In this document: piece by piece, positions 1-5,119 of the stretch
Numbering within the stretch: the first letter of the stretch is position 1
Layout of the letters: every line of letters starts with the position of its first letter
Assembly: GCA_938004025.1 (NCBI GenBank)
Contig: CALKXC010000041.1
Location: forward strand, 1 to 5,119
Direction of reading: 5' to 3'
Source of the DNA: an uncultured Leucothrix sp.
Lineage (GTDB): Bacteria > Pseudomonadota > Gammaproteobacteria > Thiotrichales > Thiotrichaceae
DNA length: 5,119 bases
Made by a program: the position numbers and the translations under genes
The notes under the pieces: model-generated
Told to the model about the DNA's origin: nothing
Seen by the model: the letters and a program-made list of their open reading frames with translations, nothing else
The model's database searches: none

Positions 1-497
1 GGTGCCTTTTCTGACGTCTTGATTTTAGTAGCAGCCGTCACCGTAACCACTTGGTGGTTGGCGCTGAGCACGTAACCCGTCGAGACATTTAATACATTCA
101 ACTTACTTTCGACCGGCACAATATGCCCAGTCACTTTTAAACCTGGCGCAAAGCTTGGTCCTTTGATTGACGCCAGTTTTCTTTTAAAAACTTCATTCGT
201 ATTGAAGTTACCCATTCCTTTTATAATGGGAGCGAGTACTTTTGCACGATTCATATTAACCGCGCCATCCACTCCCATACCAACCACTGCCCCCAAAAGC
301 CCAAAGCCAGTCATGCTAGCCGTTCGAGCAGCCGTTTGGCTCTTTGTGTAGGTGATTTGTTCCGGAGAACTAAGATCAATAGCGGTGATTTTGTTAGCAG
401 CTAAAGCTTTTCTATCTAAACTTGCAGGTGTAGATGAACACCCCGCTAGCACAGTCAAAGACGCAGCAAGCAACGCCGCCTTTATTTTGTTATTCAT
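1..497 (-). CDS. Unrecognised lipoprotein with glycine-rich segment (3' end missing)
   Basis: This open frame starts at ATG 497-495 and runs off the left edge after 165 codons without a stop, so the C-terminus is missing. I do not recognise the family. The N-terminus is a clear lipoprotein signal: MNNKIK, a hydrophobic stretch (residues 7-18), then lipobox LAGC with the lipidated cysteine at residue 20. Ser-Ser follows the cysteine; under the +2 rule this favours the outer membrane. Residues about 64-78 (GFGLLGAVVGMGVDG) are a glycine-rich, zipper-like hydrophobic stretch that could insert in or pack against a membrane. The remainder, rich in Val, Thr and Lys, looks like beta structure (for example VLNVSTGYVLSANHQVVTVT at 135-154). 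The start is supported by AAGGA at 504-508, six bases upstream. It lies downstream of the adenine deaminase on the same strand, with a 104-bp gap, so it may have its own promoter. The reading frame and signal are seen directly; function is unknown. Confidence 0.85.
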   Translation of the reverse strand, partial: MNNKIKAALLAASLTVLAGCSSTPASLDRKALAANKITAIDLSSPEQITYTKSQTAARTASMTGFGLLGAVVGMGVDGAVNMNRAKVLAPIIKGMGNFNTNEVFKRKLASIKGPSFAPGLKVTGHIVPVESKLNVLNVSTGYVLSANHQVVTVTAATKIKTSEKA

Positions 498-601
498 TTG
501 ATATCCTTATTGTTTTATTAACCCAGCGAGTGTGATAAACGCAATCACACGCACTTCCTAACCAAGGTAAGTATTTTTTGTTGGCTGGATATTACTACAG
601 A
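498..601. other. Intergenic gap between lipoprotein and adenine deaminase genes
   Basis: These 104 bases separate two minus-strand genes. They hold the lipoprotein ribosome binding site (AAGGA, 504-508) and a short perfect inverted repeat (530-550). No hairpin followed by a T-run was found on the minus strand after the deaminase stop, so the deaminase has no obvious intrinsic terminator here. No minus-strand promoter with good -35 and -10 boxes stood out. Confidence 0.5.
530..550. repeat. 7-bp inverted repeat upstream of lipoprotein gene
   Basis: GTGTGAT (530-536) and ATCACAC (544-550) form perfect 7-bp arms around a 7-base spacer. The half-sites TGTGA and TCACA resemble those bound by CRP, but they are 9 bases apart instead of the canonical 6, so a standard CRP site is not supported. 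It lies 33 bases upstream of the lipoprotein start and could be an operator or a leader hairpin. The repeat is seen directly; any role is inference. Confidence 0.45.
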
Positions 602-1606
602 TTAAGTGGCACTAACAAATGAATGCAAACTATCAAGCATCTCTCGCTTACGTTCATCTGATGCAAAAGCTGCTTCAAATCCATTGCGCGCTAATGTCAC
701 TATTTCTTCCTGAGTAAGGTTTAAAGCTTCAGCTAATTGACTATAGTTCTCATTCATATATCCACCAAAGTACGCAGGGTCATCAGAGTTCATCGTGGCT
801 TTTAATCCTGCCTGTAGCATTTCACGCATCGGGTGGTTCTTAAGGTCATTGATCACACACAACTTCAGATTGGATAAGGGGCACACTGTCAGAGCGATGC
901 CTTCTTCTGCAATACGTTTGGTTAGCGCTTTATCTTCTAACGCGCGGTTACCGTGGTCAATACGATCGACCTTTAATAGATCCAACGCCTGATACACGTA
1001 CTCAGGAGGTCCCTCTTCACCTGCATGCGCTACAATCTTAAAACCTTCAGCTTTTGCTTTTTCAAAGACTTCAGTAAATTTTTCAGGGGGATGACCTAAT
1101 TCAGAAGAATCTAAACCGACGCCAATAATTTTGTCTTTATGTTGTAGAGCCTGCTCTAAAGTCACCATTGCATCATCTGCATCTAAATGGCGTAAAAAGC
1201 ACATGATTAAACCAAAACTGATCCCAAGTTCCTGTTGACCTGCTTCCAAGGCACGGTAAATACCGTTAAGAGCGGTTTCAAAAGCAACACCACGGCTGGT
1301 GTGTCCTTGCGGGTCAAAGAAGATCTCAGTATGGATCACGTTTTGGGCGTGGATTCGCTTTAGGTAAGCCCAAGTCAGGTCGAAATAGTCTTGCTCTTTT
1401 TGCAAAACATTCATGCCTTGGTAATAGATATCAAGAAAATCCTGAAGCTGGCTGAAATCATAAGCTTTGCGTAAGGCTTCCACATCAGCGTAAGGGAGTT
1501 CAATGTTATTGCGCCTAGCTATTTCAAACATCAACTCGGGCTCAAAGGTGCCTTCGATATGAAGATGTAGTTCCGCTTTCGGCATGTTTTCGATAAAGGC
1601 TTGCAT
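602..1606 (-). CDS. Adenine deaminase (Add/Aah1-type)
   Basis: This is a cytoplasmic zinc enzyme of 334 residues, full length for the family. It most likely converts adenine to hypoxanthine and ammonia (EC 3.5.4.2) in purine salvage. It has the adenosine/adenine deaminase fold signatures in order: [11 protein letters not shown] with zinc ligands His14 and His16, [12 protein letters not shown] (163-174), [10 protein letters not shown] with zinc ligand His194 and proton donor Glu197, RIDHG with His218, and [11 protein letters not shown] with zinc ligand Asp275 and Asp276. The [19 protein letters not shown] and DDPAYFGGY versions match the adenine-specific branch (as in the Pseudomonas and yeast Aah1-type enzymes, from memory) better than true adenosine deaminases, which carry DLAGDE and NTDDP forms. 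All catalytic residues are present. The start at 1606-1604 has GGAG (1613-1616) six bases upstream. It diverges from the ATPase gene. Automated annotation may label it adenosine deaminase (add); substrate choice is inferred from motifs. Confidence 0.93.
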   Translation of the reverse strand: MQAFIENMPKAELHLHIEGTFEPELMFEIARRNNIELPYADVEALRKAYDFSQLQDFLDIYYQGMNVLQKEQDYFDLTWAYLKRIHAQNVIHTEIFFDPQGHTSRGVAFETALNGIYRALEAGQQELGISFGLIMCFLRHLDADDAMVTLEQALQHKDKIIGVGLDSSELGHPPEKFTEVFEKAKAEGFKIVAHAGEEGPPEYVYQALDLLKVDRIDHGNRALEDKALTKRIAEEGIALTVCPLSNLKLCVINDLKNHPMREMLQAGLKATMNSDDPAYFGGYMNENYSQLAEALNLTQEEIVTLARNGFEAAFASDERKREMLDSLHSFVSAT

Positions 1607-1685
1607 GATGAGCTCCGGATTATTGTGTTATTAGCAATTAATGCTACCACTTGCGACCATTCAAACGAACACCTACACTGTTTTT
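1607..1685. promoter_or_regulatory. Divergent intergenic region between deaminase and ATPase genes
   Basis: These 79 bases should hold the promoters of both diverging genes. For the plus strand, TTGCGA (1651-1656) and TACACT (1674-1679) are 17 bases apart, each matching four of six consensus positions. This promoter would start transcription near the ATG at 1686. For the minus strand, TTGAAT (on the complement of about 1658-1663), followed by AT-rich sequence, is a weaker candidate for the deaminase. An imperfect dyad, TAGCA-ATTAA-TGCTA (1632-1646), lies between them and could be an operator or chance. Confidence 0.35.
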
Positions 1686-2852
1686 ATGTTGAAAACCCTC
1701 GCTATTGCCAACTATCGATCACTTCTGAACTTGACCATTCCACTTGGCCAGCTAAACGTAATTACAGGTGCAAACGGCAGTGGAAAATCGAATCTGTATC
1801 GAGCATTGCGCTTACTGGCAGAAACAGCCAGTGGCGGCGTGATCAACGCCTTAGCCAAAGAAGGTGGACTCAACTCAACCTTCTGGGCAGGCCCTGAAAA
1901 ACTCTCGCGCAGCATGCAATCAGGCGCTGTACCGGTTCAAGGTAGCGTGAGACAAAAACGGGTGAGATTAAAACTCGGCTTTGCCTCCGACACATTAGGC
2001 TACTCGATATCCTTAGGTTTACCTGAGCCTTCACGTTCGGCTTTTTCACTCGACCCTGAAATCAAAAGAGAAAGTATTTGGGCTGGAGAGTTCTACCGAC
2101 CTGCTAGCAGCCTAGTAGAACGCGAAGCGGCGCTGGTGAAAGTAAGAGATGCTCGTCAATGGCAAGTTGTCGCGCAGCACATGAGCAGCTTTGATAGCCT
2201 ATTTAGTCAGATTGCCGACCCTAAAAATACGCCGGAGATTCTTGATTTACGAGAGACAATTCGCAACTGGCGTTTCTACGACCATTTCAGAACAGACTCA
2301 GAAGCGCCAGCAAGACAGCCACAATTAGGCACTCGCACACCGGTGATGCATCATGATGGACGTGACTTAGCCGCGGCCATTCAAACGATTCGTGAAATTG
2401 GTGATCATCAAGCGCTAGATGATGCAGTAAGCGATGCTTTTCCCGGGGCTAGTTTGCGAGTTATCGCACAGGCCGATGGGCGATTTTCTTTAGAATTTAC
2501 TCAACACGGTTTGCTACGCCCATTATCCGGAGCCGAGCTATCTGACGGCACACTGCGTTATTTGCTATGGATCGCTGCACTGCTGACACCTCGACCTCCT
2601 CCTCTGATGGTGCTTAACGAGCCCGAAACTAGCCTTCACCCTGACTTACTTCCTGCTTTAGCACGTTTAATTATACGTGCTTCAGAAAATACGCAAGTTT
2701 GGGTCGTATCTCACGCAGGCCGCTTGATTAACGCCTTAAACACTTCACCTATTTGCCATGCCATTGAGCTAGAAAAAGAATTGGGACAGACAAAGGTAAA
2801 AGGCTTAGGCATGTTAGACGAGCCTTCTTGGCACTGGCCAGATAAAAAGTAA
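1686..2852 (+). CDS. RecF/SMC-like AAA family ATPase (COG4637-type predicted ATPase)
   Basis: The product is 388 residues from the chosen start: a soluble ABC-type ATPase of the RecF/AAA_21 kind. It begins with LAIANYRSLLNLTIPLGQLN, the typical strand pair before the P-loop. Walker A is GANGSGKS (28-35), the signature-like loop is LSDGTLR (285-291), Walker B is PLMVLNEPE (306-314) with Glu312 as likely catalytic base, followed by TSLHPD, and the switch histidine is His343 in VVSHAG. The usual Walker B aspartate is Asn311. The middle (about 60-270) is a variable insertion, shorter than an SMC coiled coil. An in-frame ATG at 1641 would add 15 residues (MLPLATIQTNTYTVF), but these do not look like family sequence and the ATG lies in a small dyad. 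Neither start has a Shine-Dalgarno sequence; 1686 fits the domain boundary. No nuclease (TOPRIM) domain or partner gene is seen, so its cellular role is unknown. Confidence 0.87.
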   Translation: MLKTLAIANYRSLLNLTIPLGQLNVITGANGSGKSNLYRALRLLAETASGGVINALAKEGGLNSTFWAGPEKLSRSMQSGAVPVQGSVRQKRVRLKLGFASDTLGYSISLGLPEPSRSAFSLDPEIKRESIWAGEFYRPASSLVEREAALVKVRDARQWQVVAQHMSSFDSLFSQIADPKNTPEILDLRETIRNWRFYDHFRTDSEAPARQPQLGTRTPVMHHDGRDLAAAIQTIREIGDHQALDDAVSDAFPGASLRVIAQADGRFSLEFTQHGLLRPLSGAELSDGTLRYLLWIAALLTPRPPPLMVLNEPETSLHPDLLPALARLIIRASENTQVWVVSHAGRLINALNTSPICHAIELEKELGQTKVKGLGMLDEPSWHWPDKK

Positions 2853-2909
2853 AACACCCGCTTGCAACTCCATTACAATCCAACCCTTAATCCCTCGGAA
2901 TTTATCATC

Positions 2910-3371
2910 ATGCAAATGCTTATCCCTTATCTCGCCGCCCTTCACGGCATTGCTGCAACCTTATGGATTGGCGGAATGTTTTTTGCCTATGTCGCCATGC
3001 GTCCGGCTGCAGTGGCGACTCTGGAGCCACCCTTACGACTAAAAATGTTCCAAGCTAGCTTTAAACGCTTCTTCACTTGGGTGTGGTTGTTTATCGCAGT
3101 GTTGCTCATCACCGGCTATAGCGGTTTATTTGCACGATTCGGTGGCTTTTCAGCGGGCTACCTATCACTAATGCATAATATTGGTTTGATAATGTGTGTG
3201 ATTTTTATAGGCATGTTCGTTGCGCTTTATCTTCCATTTAGCAAAGCGGTAGATGCGGGTGATTTACCAAAAGCGGCTGGACTGCTTGGGAAAATACGCT
3301 GGGCCGTATTCACTAACTTATTACTCGGTATTGTGATTACCTTTGTGGGAATAGCGGGCCCTTACCTTTAA
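2910..3371 (+). CDS. CopD-like four-helix inner-membrane protein
   Basis: The product is 153 residues of strongly hydrophobic sequence with four predicted membrane helices, at about residues 4-28, 54-74, 88-110 and 131-151. The first helix, PYLAALHGIAATLWIGGMFF, resembles the CopD (copper resistance D) family and related small membrane proteins, with a conserved-looking His12 and a WIGGMFFAYVAMRP motif. His89 at the start of helix three is a second candidate metal or haem ligand. Copper or haem handling is suggested only by family resemblance; no copper genes (copA, copC) are nearby. The frame is open back to a TTG at 2862, but those 16 extra residues are polar and family-unlike. ATG 2910 has a weak CGGAA (2896-2900) nine bases upstream, and a second Met codon lies at 2916. 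It follows the ATPase by 57 bp and may be co-transcribed; a hairpin terminator lies downstream. Confidence 0.75.
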   Translation: MQMLIPYLAALHGIAATLWIGGMFFAYVAMRPAAVATLEPPLRLKMFQASFKRFFTWVWLFIAVLLITGYSGLFARFGGFSAGYLSLMHNIGLIMCVIFIGMFVALYLPFSKAVDAGDLPKAAGLLGKIRWAVFTNLLLGIVITFVGIAGPYL

Positions 3372-3390
3372 AGGCTTTGTAAACCTATTA

Positions 3391-3426
3391 ATCCAGCGGT
3401 TGTAATTGATTTAACAACCGCTGGAT
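3391..3426. repeat. Perfect 13-bp inverted repeat after the CopD-like gene
   Basis: Arms ATCCAGCGGTTGT (3391-3403) and ACAACCGCTGGAT (3414-3426) are perfectly complementary around a 10-base AT-rich loop. The hairpin is strong but is not followed by a T-run on the plus strand, and the minus-strand flank (TTAATAGG) is only weakly T-rich. It is therefore not a standard intrinsic terminator. It starts 20 bases after the CopD-like stop codon and could protect the mRNA 3' end, be a protein-binding dyad, or be a copy of a dispersed repeat. Confidence 0.8.
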
Positions 3427-3450
3427 ACAACTGATCGAACTCAATTTAAT

Positions 3451-3479
3451 AAAAGTTTCACTTCAACTGAAACTTTTTT
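3451..3479 (+). terminator. Intrinsic terminator after the CopD-like gene
   Basis: AAAAGTTTCA (3451-3460) pairs with TGAAACTTTT (3468-3477) across a 7-base loop and runs into six Ts (3474-3479). The stem is AT-rich. The A-run before the stem and the T-run after it also give a plausible terminator shape on the minus strand. It ends the ATPase/CopD-like transcript and separates it from the fasciclin gene. Confidence 0.75.
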
Positions 3480-3505
3480 ATGCCCTATCCCGTGTTTCTT
3501 TATAA

Positions 3506-3525
3506 CCACGACTAAATAGTCATGG
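3506..3525. promoter_or_regulatory. 20-bp operator-like dyad upstream of fasciclin gene
   Basis: CCACGACTA (3506-3514) and TAGTCATGG (3517-3525) are inverted repeats matching at eight of nine positions around a central AA. The dyad ends five bases before the Shine-Dalgarno AAGGAG (3531-3536). A TATAAC box (3501-3506, five of six to the -10 consensus) abuts its left end, although no good -35 box lies 17 bases upstream. The position suits a repressor site near the transcription start, or a leader hairpin affecting translation. The symmetry is seen; the role is inferred. Confidence 0.45.
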
Positions 3526-3543
3526 TAATCAAGGAGAAACACT

Positions 3544-4140
3544 ATGAAATTCTTAAGCATCTTATCTATCGCAACCGTAACAGCCATGCTAACAGGCTGT
3601 TACGCAACGAATCCAACCCCAATGAAAGCGGCAGAAATGCAGCCAATGGCCAAGGAAAACCCAATGGTGGGTGGCGCAGCGATGTTCTCAAGTAAGAACA
3701 TTATCGAAAATGCGGTTAACTCTAACGACCACACAACACTAGTTGCAGCAGTTAAAGCCGCAGGCTTAGTTGAGACGCTACAAGGCCCGGGCCCATTCAC
3801 GGTATTTGCTCCGGTGAATTCAGCGTTTGACGCGTTGCCAGCAGGCGCAGTGGCTAACTTACTAAAACCTGAAAACAAAGCGGCTTTAACTAAGGTTCTG
3901 ACTTGTCACGTAGTAGGCGCAAGTGCGATGTCCTTCGCAATTAAAGGAATGATTGCAGATGATAATGGCGTTCACCCAGTGAAAACGCTAGGTGGTTGTG
4001 TGCTACAGGCTCGCTACACTAACGGCAAAATCACGCTGACTGATGAAAACGGACGTGTATCGACAGTAACTGTCGCCGATGTGAAGCAGTCTAATGGTGT
4101 GATTCACGTGGTAGATACGGTGTTATTGCCAAAACAATAA
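3544..4140 (+). CDS. Fasciclin (FAS1) domain lipoprotein
   Basis: The product is 198 residues: an exported lipoprotein with one FAS1 domain, a fold linked to adhesion and cell-surface interactions. The signal peptide (1-18) ends in lipobox LTGC, with lipidated Cys19. A Met/Pro/Ala-rich linker (about 22-48) tethers the domain to the membrane. The FAS1 domain covers about 51-196: NIIENAVNSNDHTTLVAAVKAAG at the front, the H1 motif GPFTVFAPVNSAFDALP (83-99), a KVLTCHVV segment (117-124) in place of the common YHVV form, and the H2 motif NGVIHVVDTVLLP (184-196). Cys121 and Cys152 are the only other cysteines and could form a disulfide in the periplasm or at the surface. The start has AAGGAG (3531-3536) seven bases upstream. 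Terminators on both sides make it a single-gene unit. In bacteria such proteins are often small stress- or surface-associated proteins; the ligand is unknown. Confidence 0.95.
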   Translation: MKFLSILSIATVTAMLTGCYATNPTPMKAAEMQPMAKENPMVGGAAMFSSKNIIENAVNSNDHTTLVAAVKAAGLVETLQGPGPFTVFAPVNSAFDALPAGAVANLLKPENKAALTKVLTCHVVGASAMSFAIKGMIADDNGVHPVKTLGGCVLQARYTNGKITLTDENGRVSTVTVADVKQSNGVIHVVDTVLLPKQ

Positions 4141-4156
4141 GACTTTGTCTCGCTTT

Positions 4157-4189
4157 ACCGACTCGGCGGTTGCTGAGTCGGTTTTTTTT
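4157..4189 (+). terminator. Strong intrinsic terminator after fasciclin gene
   Basis: ACCGACTC (4157-4164) pairs perfectly with GAGTCGGT (4175-4182). A G-U pair and two further G-C pairs extend the stem to 11 bp with a GGTT tetraloop (4168-4171). Eight Ts follow (4182-4189). It begins 17 bases after the fasciclin stop codon. This is a textbook Rho-independent terminator. Confidence 0.95.
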
Positions 4190-4225
4190 ATCTAGCAGCG
4201 CCTAAAGCACAGCAAAAATAAGTCC

Positions 4226-4254
4226 TTAGCATTTAGTTTCATAAACGATATTAT
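4226..4254 (+). promoter_or_regulatory. Candidate sigma-70 promoter of the decarboxylase gene
   Basis: TTAGCA (4226-4231, four of six to the -35 consensus) and TATTAT (4249-4254, five of six to the -10 consensus) are separated by 17 bases. They lie after the fasciclin terminator and 32 bases before the decarboxylase ATG, leaving a short leader with AAGGA at 4272-4276. CTTAGC (4225-4230) and GCTAAG (4269-4274) are inverted copies flanking the -10 region, possibly by chance. Confidence 0.5.
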
Positions 4255-4286
4255 TAAGCGCTAACTAAGCTAAGGATCACGCTGCC

Positions 4287-5119
4287 ATGACGCCAGAAGA
4301 ATTTCGAAAATCAGGCCACGAGCTAATCGACTGGATTGCAGATTACCGCAAGCGTATCCCTGAGCTTCCCGTTCGTGCACAAGTTACGCCAGGCGAAGTG
4401 CGCAATGCACTGCCTTCTGAACCACCTGAGTCAGCAGAATCGTTTGCTGCAGTCATGTCCGACCTTGAAAACATTGTGGTTCCAGGCGTCACTCAAGTAC
4501 AACACCCCATGCACTACGGATGGTTTCCATCCAATGCTTCGCTCTCATCAGTTTTGGGCGATATCGCTAGTTCTGGCATGGGTACGTTGGGAATTTCTTG
4601 GGAAAGCTGCCCAGCATTAACCGAGGTTGAGCAAGTAGTCTGCGATTGGCTGCGTCAACTCACAGGCCTCAGCGATAACTGGCACGGCACCATTCATGAC
4701 ACCGCTTCAACTGCCTGTGTCACTGCAATGATTTTGGCCCGCGAAAAGGCTAGTCACTTAAGTAAAAACAAAGGCGGACTGACTGCTTTAAACGCACCTT
4801 TAATTGTCTACAGCACCAAACAAGCTCATTCCTCTATTGCTAAAGCCGTTCAAGTCGCAGGCTTTGGTAATGACAACCTGCGCTATATCGAAGAAGACCC
4901 TTACACCCGCGCCATGAAACCTGAAGCGCTAGCAGCAGCCATTACTGAAGATAGAGCCGCAGGTAAAATACCGGCAGGAATCGTTTGTTCAGTCGGCGCT
5001 ACGGGTACAACGGCAATGGACCCTGTCGATGCTATTGCTGACATTGCGAGTGTTGAAGATATTTGGTTTCATGTTGATGCTGCCATGGCAGGTTCAGCAA
5101 TGTTATTGCCAGAATGTCG
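4287..5119 (+). CDS. Group II PLP-dependent decarboxylase, aromatic amino acid decarboxylase family (3' end missing)
   Basis: 277 codons are visible before the right edge, against roughly 470-480 for the family, so the catalytic Lys-bearing segment (HKW motif) lies outside. The enzyme removes the carboxyl group of an amino acid, probably aromatic, to give an amine, in the cytoplasm. The N-terminus MTPEEFRKSGHELIDWIADY aligns without gaps with animal DOPA decarboxylase. Further matches are the PGVT...HP...WFPSNAS substrate-pocket segment (66-84), SWESCPALTEVE (104-115), DTASTA (138-143, PLP phosphate contacts), YSTKQAHSSIAKA with His181 stacking on the PLP ring, GATGTTAMDP (237-246), and WFHVDAAMAGSA with Asp264 binding the pyridine nitrogen. 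Met267 replaces the usual Tyr of HVDAAYAG, and Trp79 and Ser82 stand where human AADC has Tyr and Thr, so the substrate cannot be named. The start ATG 4287 has AAGGA (4272-4276) ten bases upstream and fits the family N-terminus. Tyrosine, tryptophan, DOPA or a non-aromatic amino acid are all possible. Confidence 0.92.
   Translation, partial: MTPEEFRKSGHELIDWIADYRKRIPELPVRAQVTPGEVRNALPSEPPESAESFAAVMSDLENIVVPGVTQVQHPMHYGWFPSNASLSSVLGDIASSGMGTLGISWESCPALTEVEQVVCDWLRQLTGLSDNWHGTIHDTASTACVTAMILAREKASHLSKNKGGLTALNAPLIVYSTKQAHSSIAKAVQVAGFGNDNLRYIEEDPYTRAMKPEALAAAITEDRAAGKIPAGIVCSVGATGTTAMDPVDAIADIASVEDIWFHVDAAMAGSAMLLPEC

Noticed and set aside
163..351. 62-residue plus-strand open frame
   Set aside because: It is antisense to the lipoprotein gene, has no ribosome binding site, and its sequence looks like a shadow of the minus-strand coding frame.
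531..549. Canonical CRP binding site
   Set aside because: The half-sites are separated by nine bases instead of six.
1641..1685. Upstream ATG extending the ATPase by 15 residues
   Set aside because: There is no Shine-Dalgarno, the extra residues do not look like family sequence, and the ATG lies in a short dyad; kept as an alternative only.
1601..1897. 98-residue plus-strand open frame starting in the deaminase 5' end
   Set aside because: It overlaps the ATPase gene in another frame and ends inside it; the ATPase frame carries clear Walker A sequence there.
2862..2909. TTG start extending the CopD-like protein by 16 residues
   Set aside because: The extension is polar, unlike the hydrophobic family N-terminus, and lacks a ribosome binding site.
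3600..3878. 92-residue minus-strand open frame
   Set aside because: It is antisense to the fasciclin gene, whose frame has a signal peptide and FAS1 motifs.
4336..4620. 94-residue plus-strand open frame
   Set aside because: It lies in a different frame inside the decarboxylase gene, which has full family motifs across the same bases.
1..5119. Novel defence system, mobile element, CRISPR array or RNA gene
   Set aside because: No direct repeat array, transposase, integrase, tRNA-like fold or clustered defence genes were seen; the genes are individually recognisable or lone unknowns.

Overview
The window looks like ordinary chromosome from a marine-type gammaproteobacterium. It has moderate GC content (mid-40s by eye, not computed), gammaproteobacterial-looking protein sequences (Vibrio/Shewanella/Marinomonas-like), two genes with typical lipoprotein signals, and strong Shine-Dalgarno sites. 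The genus cannot be fixed from the sequence alone.

Layout: six protein genes fill the window. On the minus strand are an unrecognised outer-membrane-type lipoprotein (cut off by the left edge) and an adenine deaminase of the Add/Aah1 branch. The remaining four genes are on the plus strand. A RecF/SMC-like AAA ATPase diverges from the deaminase across about 80 bp. A four-helix CopD-like membrane protein follows it 57 bp later and may share its transcript. After a terminator comes a fasciclin (FAS1) domain lipoprotein, isolated as a single-gene unit by terminators on both sides. Last is a group II pyridoxal-phosphate decarboxylase of the aromatic amino acid decarboxylase family, with its own candidate promoter, cut off by the right edge.

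The genes do not form an obvious pathway. The deaminase serves purine salvage, the decarboxylase amine synthesis or amino-acid catabolism, and the lipoproteins and membrane protein act at the envelope. No tRNA, rRNA, CRISPR array, insertion sequence or phage gene was seen, and no new multi-gene system is convincing. The points most worth a second look are small: a perfect 13-bp inverted repeat without a T-tract beside a real terminator, a 20-bp operator-like dyad just upstream of the fasciclin ribosome binding site, a Met in place of the usual Tyr in the decarboxylase HVDAAYAG motif, a possible leaderless start of the ATPase, and a glycine-zipper-like stretch in the unknown lipoprotein.
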